NCBI GenBank assembly: GCA_030544235.1
Contig: CM060471.1
Location: 1,824,848-1,888,847, forward strand
Reading direction: 5' to 3'
Source of the DNA: Lepturacanthus savala
Taxonomy: Eukaryota > Chordata > Actinopteri > Scombriformes > Trichiuridae
DNA length: 64,000 nucleotides
The translations under genes and the position numbers were made by a program. Shown here in pieces: positions 23,985-35,625 of the stretch. How positions within the stretch are numbered: the stretch's first letter is position 1; each line of letters opens with the position of its first letter. The notes beneath the pieces are model-generated. The model did no database searches, was not told the origin of the DNA, and saw only the letters and a program-made list of their open reading frames with translations.

Positions 23985-25200
23985 ACAGTAGTGTTAAAAA
24001 AACAGCAGTCCAATCTGACTAACCATATTAATCCAGGTTTTTATTATATTTTTTATTGCTACATGGAAAACAACAGGTGCAGTAGATTCTAAGACCCTGT
24101 GACATTGGGCGATTAGTTGAAAGGGGTGTCTTCAAAAAAATAGCAGTGTCTGCTGTTGCCTTTTCCAAACTCAAAACTATTTTGTTTCTTGTTTTTTGTT
24201 TCTAGGATTTAGCAATCCTATGAATCCCTAAACTAATATTAATTGTATGACCACAGTTTTTTATAACAACATTCCACAATCCATTTACATTGCTTGTTAT
24301 AGTTCAGAAACAGAATTTTTGACGTCACCAAGTTCTTGATTAGATTAAGGTCCAGGGATTGGGCTGGCCTTCCATATCAGTTTTCTTGGTTTGGAAGCAA
24401 GATGCTGCTGGTTTACTGGTGTGTTTAGGGTCATTTTCTTGTTGAAACTCACATTTCAAGAGAATTTTATCTTCAGCAATAGACAACATGACCTCTTCAA
24501 ATATTATATATAGGTGAAATGATCCATGATCCCTGGTATGTGATAAATAGGCCCAACACACATGCCCATGCTGCAGCACCATCTTCACTGTCAGTGAACT
24601 GCATCTTAAATTCAGATTTTGGGGGTCGTCTCACAAACTGTCTGTGGTTCTTGGACCCAAAAAGAACAATTTTACTCTCATCAGTCCACAAAATGTTTCT
24701 CCATTTCTCTTTAGGCAGGTTGATGTGTTATTTGACAAATTGTTTCCTCTTCTGCACATGCCTTTTTTAACAGAGAGACTTTGAGGAGGATTCTAGTAAA
24801 TAGATGAGCTTCACACAGACGTCTTCTACCTGTCACAGCACTTACAGGTAACTCCAGACTGTCTCTGATCATCCTGGAGCTGATCATTGCATTTGATTAT
24901 TTTAGCTGAACAGTCAGTTTTTCCCTCTCTAATCAACTTTTTAATCAGAGTACTCTGTTCTACTAAACAATGTCTTGAACAACCAATTTCCCTCAGACTT
25001 TCAAAGAGAAATGCAAGTTCAACAAGTTCTGGCTTCATCCTGAAGCAGGGGTCACCTGATTCACACCTGTTTTTACACTAAATTGATGACCTCACTGACT
25101 GAATGTCACACTGCTAATTATTGAACACACTCCTTTCAACTAATCGCCCAATGTCACAGCCTTAAGAGTGTGCATATTATCTCTCTGTCCTACAAATTAA
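23985..25200 (-). mobile_element. Tc1-like transposon with decayed transposase, between SNTX copies
   Basis: Inverted termini: near 24096-24135 (ctgtgacattgggcgattag then ttgaaagggg) and near 25128-25165 (the reverse, cctttcaactaatcgcccaa). Outer sequence extends to about 23985 and 25200. The minus strand carries transposase fragments in three frames: 25038-24826 (N-terminal, SLREIGCSRHCLVEQSTLIK), 24691-24497 (MWTDESKIVLFGSKNHRQFV, first catalytic Asp) and 24588-24340 (FQQENDPKHTSKPAASCFQT). The usual second catalytic Asp in FQQD is Glu here, and no NPIE motif remains. Inactive. Confidence 0.85.
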
Positions 25201-26555
25201 AAATATTAACACAGATCAGGATTGCCCTGTTGCCCAGATAAGTGCCCAAAATGGGGCCTTGGAGAATCACTTAGTATCATAACAGACATCAGTGCAAACA
25301 TGTACAACATATTCAGTGCAACTTGATATTAAAAATTAAAAGAAAAGCAAAGTGTTACTAGGCTACTGACCAAAATCAAGAAAAAACTTATCTGCCAATG
25401 GAAGAAAGCAATTCAAGGTAATTCTACTCAACAATGGACTAATTGCACCAAAAAAGATAGTTTTATAGGCTGAAATTATTATTATTAATTTTTTTGCAGT
25501 GTTTACATAAAACGGAGGGGAGAGGTTTTTATGTTATGTTATCAATACTTTAATTCTTACTGGTCTGGACCATTGAGATCAAGTTGCCCTGAAAGTGGCC
25601 CATTACCTAAATTGAGTTTGACTCCTGAATGTAAAATGAAAGTTATTTTATATCCATTCTCAATGTCAATGTCATTCTAGAGGTTTTTTTTGCGATCATG
25701 ATCATATATTACAAAATATATTCACTCAAAAACAGTTCATGGGGTGTTCTGGTATCTTGCCATGTTGTGAGAAAATCCACAGCATTGGTACACGCTTCAG
25801 CTTTCCTGTGGTTTGTGGGAGAAAGAGTTTCACTAAGCACAAGCAGCAAAGAAGACGTTGCTGGTTTGTCTCTAGTTGAATTAGAGAAGCAAAAGAAAAA
25901 AGCGGTGGTCTCAAAAGTATCAATAGTTTATTTTGTGTCTAGGAGAAATGAAAGAAAAATCTATGAGATCTCCTTCTTGCTCTTTGCTTTCCCATGGGCA
26001 CCTCTACAAACCAAATTGAAATTATTAACTTATTTAAATTTGTAGGAGAAAAAAAACTCACTCTCCTTGCTTGTTATGAGAGTACAGCATTATTATTCAG
26101 TTACCACATCTAGCCTATTCATTCCATTTCAACTAATTCATTCTAATCCAGTGAATTATCGCTGATTGCTAAGAACTGTAGGAAAAATGGACACTGTAGC
26201 CTATGGTTAGACACTTTAGGACATAAACACCTCACTGGAACTCTGCAAAGGCAACGATGAAGTAGTTTTTTCATATTTGTTTTCATCAGACAGTCTCTAT
26301 ATTAAATGATAATGTAGCAATCTCACCTGTACATATTCTATATTATATGTAAATAAATATTTTGGGTTTGGTTTTCAGGGATGGGTTGGGTCCACACCTG
26401 TTTAATGGTATTAATATTAATACCACACCAAATTAAACAATAAGCATCTGTTTTATTCTACCATTTATTAAAGATGGCTAGTGTTAACATTAGTCACTTA
26501 GGCACAAAAACACATGGAGACATATATATATATATACTCTATGTTGAAAGTACAA
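25201..26555. other. Intergenic, no gene
   Basis: AT-rich sequence with no supported gene. The longest open frame (25698-26045) has no recognisable content. Confidence 0.5.
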
Positions 26556-27205
26556 ATTCTTCGGGCAGATTGACAGCAGTGTGAACTGCACAGTGAATAT
26601 CTTCTAGTTATATTATCTCTAAACAAACTGATTTTGCACATTTTGGTTTACATTCACATAAACAACTCTGCAACTTCCCTAAATGAAGCCAACTGTATCC
26701 ACTTCAGCAGCCTCGGTACTTTCCACTGAACTCTCACTTCCCTATTTCTCGTGTGAAATTTGTTTTTAAAAAATTCAGATAATCACACATAAATACATAA
26801 TTTTTATACTTTGTTAAATCAGTCATAGAAAGTCATTGAAACGTATATTACTTTAATTATTCTTTATTATTGAATTGTTACCACAATCATTGAAAGGAAT
26901 CATTCAGTATGTTCATTCAATTACCCCTGAGGTCTTGTTTAAATAATTATTTTGTCATTTTATTATTACACAAAGTTTTTCACTGTACAGTTTTCTTTTT
27001 TTCACATTTCAACCTCCAGCTCTATTTATTCTCAGCTACCATCCCCACTTGCTGCATGTTTCTGGTTCATCTTGACCCTAAGCATTGACTTCCATTTCTT
27101 CATCTTGTATAGGCCTCTTCTTGGTCTTGGTTTGGACTGGTTCCATGATGATTATGGATCTTGGTTGTCCTCTTTCACTTCAGCCTCACTACAGCTGTAA
27201 CTTTT
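26556..27205. repeat. Long direct repeat, copy 1 (partner at 30990-31650)
   Basis: About 650 bp that recurs in the same orientation 4.4 kb downstream. Shared landmarks in order: atctctaaacaaact, gtatccacttcagcagcct, cactgaactctcacttccct, ctaccatccccacttgctg and tggttccatgatgattat. The minus strand of both copies contains short coding-like runs ending at matching stops (for example DQDEPET then SKWGW-stop). This may be the 3' part of an old element-encoded gene. Confidence 0.6.
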
Positions 27206-28720
27206 ACAGAAATTAAAGGGGGTTCACCTCAAATTTGCAATGTCATTCATCAATGCAAAGACAGACACGATTAGACATGAATTATCACCAGGCCATGTGA
27301 TGATGCAATTTTGCAATGTGATGGACGCAAAGCAACGGAAATCCCTCTATGTTGACATTGGCTGGATCTGTCCCAATGACAGCCAGATATTTACTTATTA
27401 TCAGCAGTCTGCACTCATCTGATTTTCCTTTTTATCCAATGTCAACAGACTCCCCCTCTTTTGCTTTTTCTTCTCTTCCTCCTACTTTTTCATCTTCCTC
27501 ATTTTATTTTCCCATTTATTTCTTTCCTTCCACCTTTTTTTTCCCCTCTCCTGTCTCCTTTGCTTTTTCTTAGCTCTGCTTTCTCTCCCTGTTTCCTCCA
27601 CATCCTCTGGCTTTTTCTTGCTTTCTTCCTCCTGTGCTTTTGCCCTCTTTCACTCACAAAACTTAAGTTTTTTTTTTCACTTGAAGTTCTAGAATAGAAA
27701 TGTATCCGTATATGAATTTTAAATGCTATAAAATTGTGTGCCTATAATCATAACATCATTTAAAATATAAATATTATGTGGGACACTGACTAATCATTTA
27801 CAGGACAAAACAATATCAGAATAATACCAGACGGCACCATTGATATGATAATCAGCGTATTTGTCATGTCTGTATTATTATTTGTTTTATATTGTTGCCA
27901 AATAAAGCTCTATTGTCTCACAATATGATATGAATATGAGCATTCATAAACACAGCCATTTGGTGCTTATATACATTTATTTCTGTGTCAATACAGTATT
28001 ATAATGTCAATAATATAGGGTGGCTGTTAGGGGAATGCTAGGAGACCACCACTCCTCTGTGGTGGAACAGCCATGAACTCCTTCACAAGACCATCCCAGG
28101 TAGAGGACGACATGTCAGCATCAGTCATAGGATATATTATATAGATTATATAAAACATATAATCTATATAATAATTTTCTAATGTAATCATGTAGAGAAC
28201 GACATGTCAGCATCAGTTATGGAGAGAGTGGAGACCCCAACATGAATCTGGTGGTGATGGTCCTGTAGAGTCACCAGTGGTATCTGCAGCAGAGAAAACA
28301 CTTAGTTTAGTTGAGCTGTAGCACATGCAGTAATACTTTAGATGGCAGTTTATAGTTTATTTAGATCCCACTGGTTATTATACATAAGTCATTTAACAAT
28401 ACTTAGGGCAGAAAATAGAAAAAATACACAGGCCTACATTATGCATCAAATTCATACAAGTCTCAAAATACAAAACAACCACAAAGATGCACAACAAATA
28501 ATCACATATGATGTCATATGATATATGATGCTCATATGGTATCACAGTGCTTAAGCAATCGATACATGTAATTTATTTGTTGTAAAGCACTTCATGCTAC
28601 TTTTCATGTGTTAAAAATGCTATACAAATAATTTAGGCTGGTATTGATTCATTTCTTTTGTTGATAACTTCAGTTAATAAATATATGTTACTAGGATAAC
28701 AGTATTCATTGTTTGTGTTA
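27206..28720. other. Intergenic; pyrimidine-rich tract and a local palindrome
   Basis: 27420-27690 is a strongly pyrimidine-rich strand (runs of cttcctcc, tttcttt). Around 28137-28172 lies an AT palindrome (atatagattatata / atataatctatat) between two copies of gacatgtcagcatcag (about 28110 and 28202). No gene. Confidence 0.45.
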
Positions 28721-28724
28721 ACAC

Positions 28725-28925
28725 AGTCAGTCAGTCATTTTCTATACCCGCTTATTCCTCATTAGGGTCACATGGTCTGCTGAAGCTAATACCAGCACAT
28801 TACAGGTGAGAGGCAGGGATCCACCCCAGATGGTCACCAGTCTATCATGGAGCACATACACCATTCACTCACACACTCACACCTATGGGCAATATAGTGT
28901 CTTCAATAACCTCAGCACCTGTACT
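28725..28925 (-). repeat. Dispersed gggcaacacggtgg repeat, antisense, partial
   Basis: It starts with the simple tail cagtcagtcagtcattttct and cccgcttattcctcattagg, and runs to tcttcaataacctcagcacc. The 5' third of the repeat is missing. It interrupts or borders the Harbinger fragment next to it. Confidence 0.8.
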
Positions 28926-28929
28926 TGGT

Positions 28930-29130
28930 TCCTGCCTGGACATCCTCACAACCCCCCAAGATAGCAAATCCTCAAACTGAGCCTGAAGTACCACTGGAAG
29001 CGGCCGTTGTCCAGATGGAGCTCCTGTAGGACGTGGTGGAACTCAGTGTCATGAACTCAAAAACACAACAGTGGCGTTTGGCCCTCAGACATGTCTCGGA
29101 CTACCAGAGCAGTGATGGTGATGATCTCAG
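28930..29130 (-). pseudogene. PIF/Harbinger transposase fragment (HARBI1-like)
   Basis: Read on the minus strand, one frame gives EFHHVLQELHLDNGRFQWYF followed by RLSL. This matches the conserved N-terminal segment of Harbinger nucleases just before the helix-turn-helix. Immediately upstream, in another frame, are basic residues (KRHCCVFEF) of the usual start of that domain. It is cut off at a stop near 28945, beside a dispersed repeat. No catalytic motif is present, so this is a small dead fragment. Confidence 0.55.
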
Positions 29131-29167
29131 CCATGGTTGTTGAGAGAAGAAGCAAAATAGGCAGGTT

Positions 29168-30305
29168 CAGTGGCGATTTCTTTAAGACTGCAAGGGAAGC
29201 TGAACTTCCCCTGTCCTGTCAAAAAATAAATGGCCAAATTTGTGCAGCTGTATTAACTGCATTGACTATAAATCTGTTAGAACATGTTCATATTGAAGAC
29301 GAGTTCTTTCAGAATCAGCTACTTATCATAAATAAATAAATGACATGTCCGTACATTCCCATACCGCTTCCTGGTCTCTGGTCAATGCATTTCCCCATAG
29401 ACGCTGAGCGTCTCTGAGAGTGAATGGGGCTTTTTTTTCATCGCCTCGAAACTCGGCGCCCATTGGATAAATGCTGAAAATTAGAGCCCGCCCGGACGCT
29501 GAGCGTCTCTGGGAGTCAATGGAGTGTGGGCGGGGCCTGGACGCTGAGCGTCCGCATGCTGATTGGAGGAAAATCAGAAAGTAGTGGTGATACATGGTGA
29601 TTGGAGGAAACGCAGAATGCAGTTTGACTGACAGGTTTCAAAACTATATAACGCAGACACCCCCAGGTTCCAAAGTCATTTCAGGGAGATGTTTAACGAT
29701 CGCGTCTCTCTCGCTCGCTTGCGTGCCTGCGCAATCAAATCGAAGCGAGCCACGTATAATGCACGAGTTACTGTTTTCCCTGCACGCTCTCACTCACACT
29801 CCGGGATATTTTACCCGACTCGCGAGCATCACGGAGCCACTCTCAAGAACTTCCGGGAGACTTGGGACGTCTGCATGACATCACCTCAGCTGCATGATTT
29901 CAGTCCCATTGCGGATTTTCCATGTGAAGTCAAATGACAAACAGAGACTATTTGTTGGCCTTTCCAGAGTGAAATAATTCACTCTTACACTGCAAATAAA
30001 TCACACTCACATATTTCATTGTTCTATAAACATTATTTTCCTTGTTCTTATTGTTATTGTTCTAGTTTTAATTACCTTTTGTTCGATAATGCAATCATAC
30101 TCGGCTAGGTCTGAGTGACCAGCTAGCACACATGATGGCTAACAATGCTAACATTGGGCCAAGTCTCCCAGAAGTTCCAGTAAACATCTCGATAAATGAC
30201 AAACATCTCCCTGAAATGACTTTTTGGAACTTGGGATGTTAATAACACGTTTATGATGTACGGCAAATATGAGCTTCCCCTGTTTGAAAGATCACAAATC
30301 GCCAT

Positions 30306-30307
<2 letters not shown>
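29168..30307. mobile_element. DNA transposon with cagtggcgattt termini, copy 1
   Basis: Left end cagtggcgatttctttaaga followed by aggggaag; right end gcttcccctg ... aaatcgccattg. The body holds a GC-rich block with three palindromic gacgctgagcgtc units (29400, 29492, 29540). Inner inverted arms lie at about 29664-29696 (aggttccaaagtcatttcag) and 30190-30238. It has the look of a hAT-like element's promoter and ends with the transposase removed. No clear target duplication. Confidence 0.6.

Positions 30308-30357
<50 letters not shown>
30308..30357. repeat. (TA)n microsatellite
   Basis: Uninterrupted TA dinucleotides directly abutting the right end of the cagtggcgattt transposon. Confidence 0.95.
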
Positions 30358-30364
<7 letters not shown>

Positions 30365-30701
30365 TCCACTGTGTCTCACTGTTGTGTTGAAGTTCCAGTT
30401 TTAGTGTTCAGCTGACGTACAAAGAACGTCATTTCCGCTGGTAGGTAGGGTCCTGCCATAGACACATATACGTACACATATATGTCTATGGGGTCCTGCG
30501 CCTACATATGACGTCAGCACGGCACATTTAGTGATTGGTTGAAGGTCAGAAATTGAGGGTTCCCGGCATTGAGGGTTCACGGCCACCGTACTAAACTCGC
30601 GTGGGCCGTACTAACATTAAACTTTCATATCAAGGCGGGGGCCTCAAACTAGCGTCCGGTGGGCCGCATTTGGCCTGTGGGCCGCGAGTTTGAGACCCCT
30701 G
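30358..30701. mobile_element. hAT-type terminus and palindromic repeat
   Basis: 30637-30701 is a foldback whose outer edge reads cgagtttgagacccctg. Its reverse, caggggtctcaaactcg, is a common hAT end, and the inner edge ggcctcaaactagcg is the mirrored copy. A second palindrome (ccatagacacatatacgtac ... tatgtctatgg) lies at about 30456-30491. Confidence 0.5.
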
Positions 30702-30989
30702 CTTTAAAGGGACATGTTAGATAAGATTGAAAAGTACACAATATTCAAGAAAACAGCAATCATAGATTCAAGGTAAACACTGTTTTTAATGACTGGTACA
30801 TGTAGGGAAAAGTAGGGCTAAATGAAAGGAGCCTGTATCTCATTTTAGCGGGGTAGCTTTGAGCTTCTCCACAGTGCTGAGTCTGTGATTGTTGTAGTAC
30901 AATCACATATATTGTATCTAGTTGTATGTATTTAGATCTGCTTACTTGTTTTACGATGTGTGTCGATGTTAAGCATAACTCAAAATAAT

Positions 30990-31650
30990 ATATTACTCTT
31001 CTAGTTATCTCTAAACAAACTCATCTTCCACATTCCAGTGTTCACATAAACAACTCTACAACTTCCCCTAAATGATGCCAGATGTATCCACTTCAGCAGC
31101 CTTGGTACTTTCCACTGAACTCTCACTTCCCTATTTCTCATGTCAGATTTGTTTAAAAAATGCAAATAATAATAAATCAACTTTTAATGTTTATACTTTG
31201 TCAAATCAGTCATTGGAAATTCAAATCCTCATTCATTATTCATTCTTTATTATAAAAAAATGTTATCACAGTCAACAAAAAGGATGCATCATCTAGTATG
31301 TTCATTCAGTAATTACCCCTTATTCTCATTTTATTTTTACACACAATTCTTCAATATACAGTTATCTTTTATTCACATTTAGTTATACTCCTTAATGTTT
31401 TAAGAAACATGTATTTCTTCTCAACTACCATCCCCACTTGCTGGATGTTTCTGGTTCATCTTGATCCTCATCATTGACCTCCATTTATTCATCGTTTACC
31501 TCAGGGGCCTCAGCAGGCCCAGCAATGATCACAGCCTCACAGTGTGGCTCTGCCACCTCATCTAGCGAAGCAATTTAGGCTGGTTCCATGATGATTATTG
31601 ATTTTGAATGTCTGCCCTCTTCCACTACAGCCTCTCTAGGCTGTTCCCTG
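30990..31650. repeat. Long direct repeat, copy 2 (partner at 26556-27205)
   Basis: Same block as at 26.6-27.2 kb, with an extra stretch (gcaggcccagcaatgatcac) whose minus strand reads EVAEPHCEAVIIAGPAEAPE before a stop and the shared SKWGW end. It runs directly into the second cagtggcgattt element copy. Confidence 0.6.
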
Positions 31651-31654
31651 ATGA

Positions 31655-31957
31655 CATTCACTCTCAGAGACGCTCAGCGTCTGGGGAAATGCATTGACCA
31701 GAGACCAGGAAGCGGTATGGGAATGTACGGACATGTAATTTATTTATTTATGATAAGTAGCATCTAGCAGACATGATGGCTAACAATGCTAACTTTGGGC
31801 CAAGTCTCCCAGAAGTTCCAGTAAACATTTCGATAAACAAACAAACAAACATCTCCCTGAAATGACTTTTTGGAACTTGGGCTGTCTGTAAATAACACGT
31901 TTATGATGTACGGCAAATATGAGCTTCCCCTGTTTGAAAGATCACAAATCGCCACTG
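31655..31957. mobile_element. DNA transposon with cagtggcgattt termini, rearranged copy 2
   Basis: 31655-31755 is the reverse complement of about 29313-29430 in copy 1 (shared aagcggtatgggaatgtacg). It joins directly to 31762-31957, which matches the right end of copy 1 in direct orientation and finishes aaatcgccactg. Both halves are thus ends of the same family brought together. Confidence 0.65.
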
Positions 31958-32550
31958 GTGTACAAGTATACAACTGAACGAAAAATATAATCTCAGGTGA
32001 GGTTAATAAAGTCTTAATAAATCTTAATAAATAAAGATGTGTTTTTTTTTTAATATTAATTTTGGTCTCAGACATATTCTTTCAAAACAAAATGTAAAAA
32101 TCAGAGAAAAAAATCACAATAAAAGTTATTTCATTTGTAAGTCAGCAAATGCATATTCATATTCAGCATATTCAAGATAAACTATAAAACCATTAAGCAT
32201 GGTTGTGTTGCTACAAGTTGATATGGTAGAATCAGTGTAGAAAAAAAATATATATTAAATGATTTTCTTATCATGTTGATGATAAATATTGAATTGAGCC
32301 ACATGTAGCTCACATTATCCTTTGAAACACCTGGATTCAAGAGGACAAACCTTATCAATCTATTTGATATTCTTGATAATTAACAATGTGTTTCTTTTAA
32401 AAGAAACAGTGACAAAAACACACAATACAATATCAAATGGGTTTATGTATTATAAGGTTGTAGGGTGTGGAATAATGTAAGTCTAGGTTATGTTGTTTTG
32501 TTTTTTCTTGTATAATAATGGGATATACATATTTATACTGACATTTACAC
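31958..32550. other. AT-rich upstream flank of SNTX copy C
   Basis: No gene or recognised repeat. The homology shared with copy B begins at about 32550 (actgtcctgcaggtcc). Confidence 0.5.
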
Positions 32551-32688
32551 TGTCCTGCAGGTCCAGTCTCAGGGGAGGAGTCAGGAGAGGGCTGGGTCAT
32601 CCAATAAGCAAGCATGTACCATCAAATCAAACTGGAAGCTCCAATTCAAAGCCACATTCAACTCAGCTGAGCTATGTAACTTTTCCAG
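32550..32688 (+). promoter_or_regulatory. Promoter and 5' UTR exon of SNTX copy C, GC donor and no TATA-like box
   Basis: Aligned with copy B, the sequence ctcaggggaggagtcaggag continues into gggctgggtc where B has the gataaaag box. The exon end is ttttccag|gcaag: a GC donor replaces the GT of copy B. GC donors with a strong AG|GCAAG context can still be used. Confidence 0.55.
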
Positions 32689-35029
32689 GCAAGGACACAG
32701 TGGTAGAGTGAGACAGAAAGTTAGCTTGATTGAATGTAGTATGTTATCTGACTGTTATTTGATGTTTTCCTTCAGGTTGACAGCATGGCTTCAGACCATA
32801 TGCAGAAAGCTGCCCTGGGTCGACCTTTCACCTTAGGGATGCTCTACAATGCTCACAAAGATGAACTGCTCCTAGGTAAAACATTACTCATATTATATTA
32901 CACTAAAACCTGTATATAACTTGTTAAAGTATATATGGTCAAGTCTAAATAAGTATGATTAGTAGTATTAGATAGTAGTAGTAGATAGTATTTCAATTTA
33001 ATTTATACTGTATTGTTGATTACCAACAACATTGATTTTGAGGGATTATTTTGTCATGGTGATTCATAAAAGTAGATTCACTGAGAATGAGATCATGAGC
33101 TAGGACCGAAAAAGTGCTTAAATTTTAAAGCAGCATTTTCAAGGTTCTAAAAATGCTTCAAGGAGGAACATGAAAGTGCTGCAAGCTCCTTGAAATTAAA
33201 ACAAGTCCTCTTCTTCCTCTTCACTGACCCTGCTTCCTGATCTGCTGGGTTCTGGCTTGTGATTAGTTGTTTACTATGATTTAATCTATCTCAACTCCAT
33301 ATTCAGTTTGAGAACACTTCAATGAATCTGGCATTTGAGGTTTGTTAGGACCTTTCTCATAAACCCATTTAAAGAAATATTAGCAAATAAATCTCACGAT
33401 TTTATTTTACCTACTTTTTTTAGTCTCCAATAAAAGCTCCATGACAAAAGATTCACAACAGCTCTATATGTGGCTGAATGTTAACAATCTGTTCTTTCTG
33501 CTTTAACCCATGGTACTTTCTGCAGGTCCTACCTTGTGGGATGAAGCAACTCTAGAAAAGAACACAGTTGAAACGTCTCAGCGAAGCAGTGAGTTTCAAA
33601 TTATGGAATCTGACTCCATTGAATCTAAGTCGTCTCTGCTTAACGTCGATGCTTCCCTGAAGGCCAGTTTCCTGTGTGGACTGGTAGAAGTTGAAGGATC
33701 TGCCAAGTACCTGAATGATCAAAAGAAGTTCCAGAGTCAGAGTCGAGTAACTTTTCAGTATAAAGTGACCACCAAATTCAAACAGTTGTTAAAGACGAGT
33801 ATTGAAAAATCAGATGTTATTGAGAGGGGCCAGGCAACACATGTAGTCACAGCTATTCTTTATGGAGCAAATGCATTCTTTGTATTTGACAGTGAAAAGT
33901 TAGATGCTAGCAGTGTTCAGGACATCCAGGGCAGCATGAATGCTGTGATTAAGAACATAACATTTAATGTTGAGGGGAAAGTTGACCTCAAATTGACTGA
34001 AGAAGAAAAAGCCCTGACAAACAAATTCACCTGCAAATTCCATGCAGACCTCATTCTTAAAAGCAACCCTGCAACATTTGAAGCAGCAGTGCAGACGTAT
34101 GTAGAACTTCCAACGCTAATGGGAGAAAATGAAGAGAATGTTGCTCCACTAAAGGTCTGGCTGTTGCCTCTGAAAAATGTGTCTTCCAAATTCAGCGTGC
34201 CAGTGAGTGAGATGAATGTTACTGGGATCAGTGTTGGACTACTGAGGAAAGCTGAAGAAGCTCTAGAAGGTGTTAGGCAGATAGTAAGGAGATGCAATGA
34301 TTGTTTGACAAACAAAGTGTCAGATAATTTTCCACAGATTCACAAAATGCTGAGCAGTTTCCAAAAACGGTGTAATTATTACACATCTTGGCTCCAACAG
34401 ACCATGGCGGAGAAGCTCCCTTTAATCCGTGAAGGCAAAGAAAATGAAAATGCGTTAGCCAAAGTCTTTGAAGACAACGATAACTCACCGTTCAGTCAGG
34501 AAAAGCTAAGTACATGGTTGGGTCAGAAGGAGAGAGAAATCAATGTCATGAGGGCCTGTGTGGACTTGATAGATGAGGGAACAAACACAAAGATCATCCC
34601 AAATCAGTCAGAGTTGGATAGAGAGGTTCTTGCTCCAGGTGTAGAAGATACTCTGTGCTTTGTTTTCACCTCTCTGGAAACTTGATTGCCTTGATGCAAT
34701 GACCCAATATGTGGATTCACTTCAAATTGTAAACTTTTCCAATATAAATGAAGACCAGTGGTACTTCTCAGATGAAGTGGTGACCAACATGAGAGAAAAA
34801 GCCAAAGCGTTCCATGATCTTGCCAAAGCCCTGAAGAACAGCAGCAGTGTCTGTTTCCTGGTAACAGCCAAAGCAAATGAGAAATACAAAGGAGCAACCA
34901 TCTACCATTACAATGAAGGCAAACTGGTCACAGAAGAAGATTTTTTGAAGCCTGACGTCCCTGATGTGGAGACTATCACAAACAAAAAGGCTCTGATGTG
35001 GTGTAAGTCATTTTCTGTGAATTTGTTTG

Positions 35030-35215
35030 TTTACATGGGTGACATGGTGGTGCAGTGGGTATCACTGTTGCCTCAAAACAATAAAGTCCACAGGTTCAAG
35101 CACTTGGGAACTTTCTGTATGGAGAAAGTTCTCTATGGGTGTTCTCCAGCTTTTTCTTACAGTCTCCAGCTCCAGTAGACCCTATGACCCTAGTGAGGAA
35201 TAAATGTGTAAAAGT
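35030..35215 (+). repeat. Dispersed gggcaacacggtgg repeat, sense, partial, in intron 2 of copy C
   Basis: It starts gggtgacatggtggtgcagt and continues gcactgttgcctcaaaacaa-like sequence. It jumps to the 3' end (ccagtagaccctatgaccct, gaggaataaatgtg), with internal deletion. Confidence 0.75.
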
Positions 35216-35274
35216 ACACACCCCACTACCTCTAAGCCACAGTCCCCACTCTTTTTTTCTTTTTCAAATATCTC

Positions 35275-35625
35275 ATCTCATCTTCTATACCTGCTTATTC
35301 CTCATTAGGGTTGCAGGGGTCTGCTGGAGCCAATCTCAGCACATTATGGTGAGAGGCAGGGATACACCCCAGATGGTCGCCAGCCAATTGTGGGGCACAC
35401 ACACCATTCACACCTATGGGCAATTTAGAGTCACCAATTAACCTGAGCATGTTTTTGGACTGTGGGAGGAAGCCGGAGTACCCAGTGAAAACCCACACAG
35501 ACACGGGGAGAACATGCAAACTCCACACAGAAAAGTCCCAGACACAGGACCAAGGAGGTCTTGAACCTGCGACCTTCTTGCTGTGAGGCAACAGCGCTAA
35601 CCCCTGCTCCACCGTGTTGCCACTT
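35275..35625 (-). repeat. Dispersed gggcaacacggtgg repeat, antisense, near full length
   Basis: It runs from atctcatcttctatacctgc to gctccaccgtgttgccact. It is one of the most complete copies in the window and lies 60 bp from a sense partial copy in the same intron. Confidence 0.88.

Noticed and set aside
33917..34315. Antisense open frame of 132 codons opposite SNTX copy C (and a twin at 21393-21788 opposite B)
   Set aside because: Shadow of the conserved sense coding sequence; its presence in both copies follows from sense homology.
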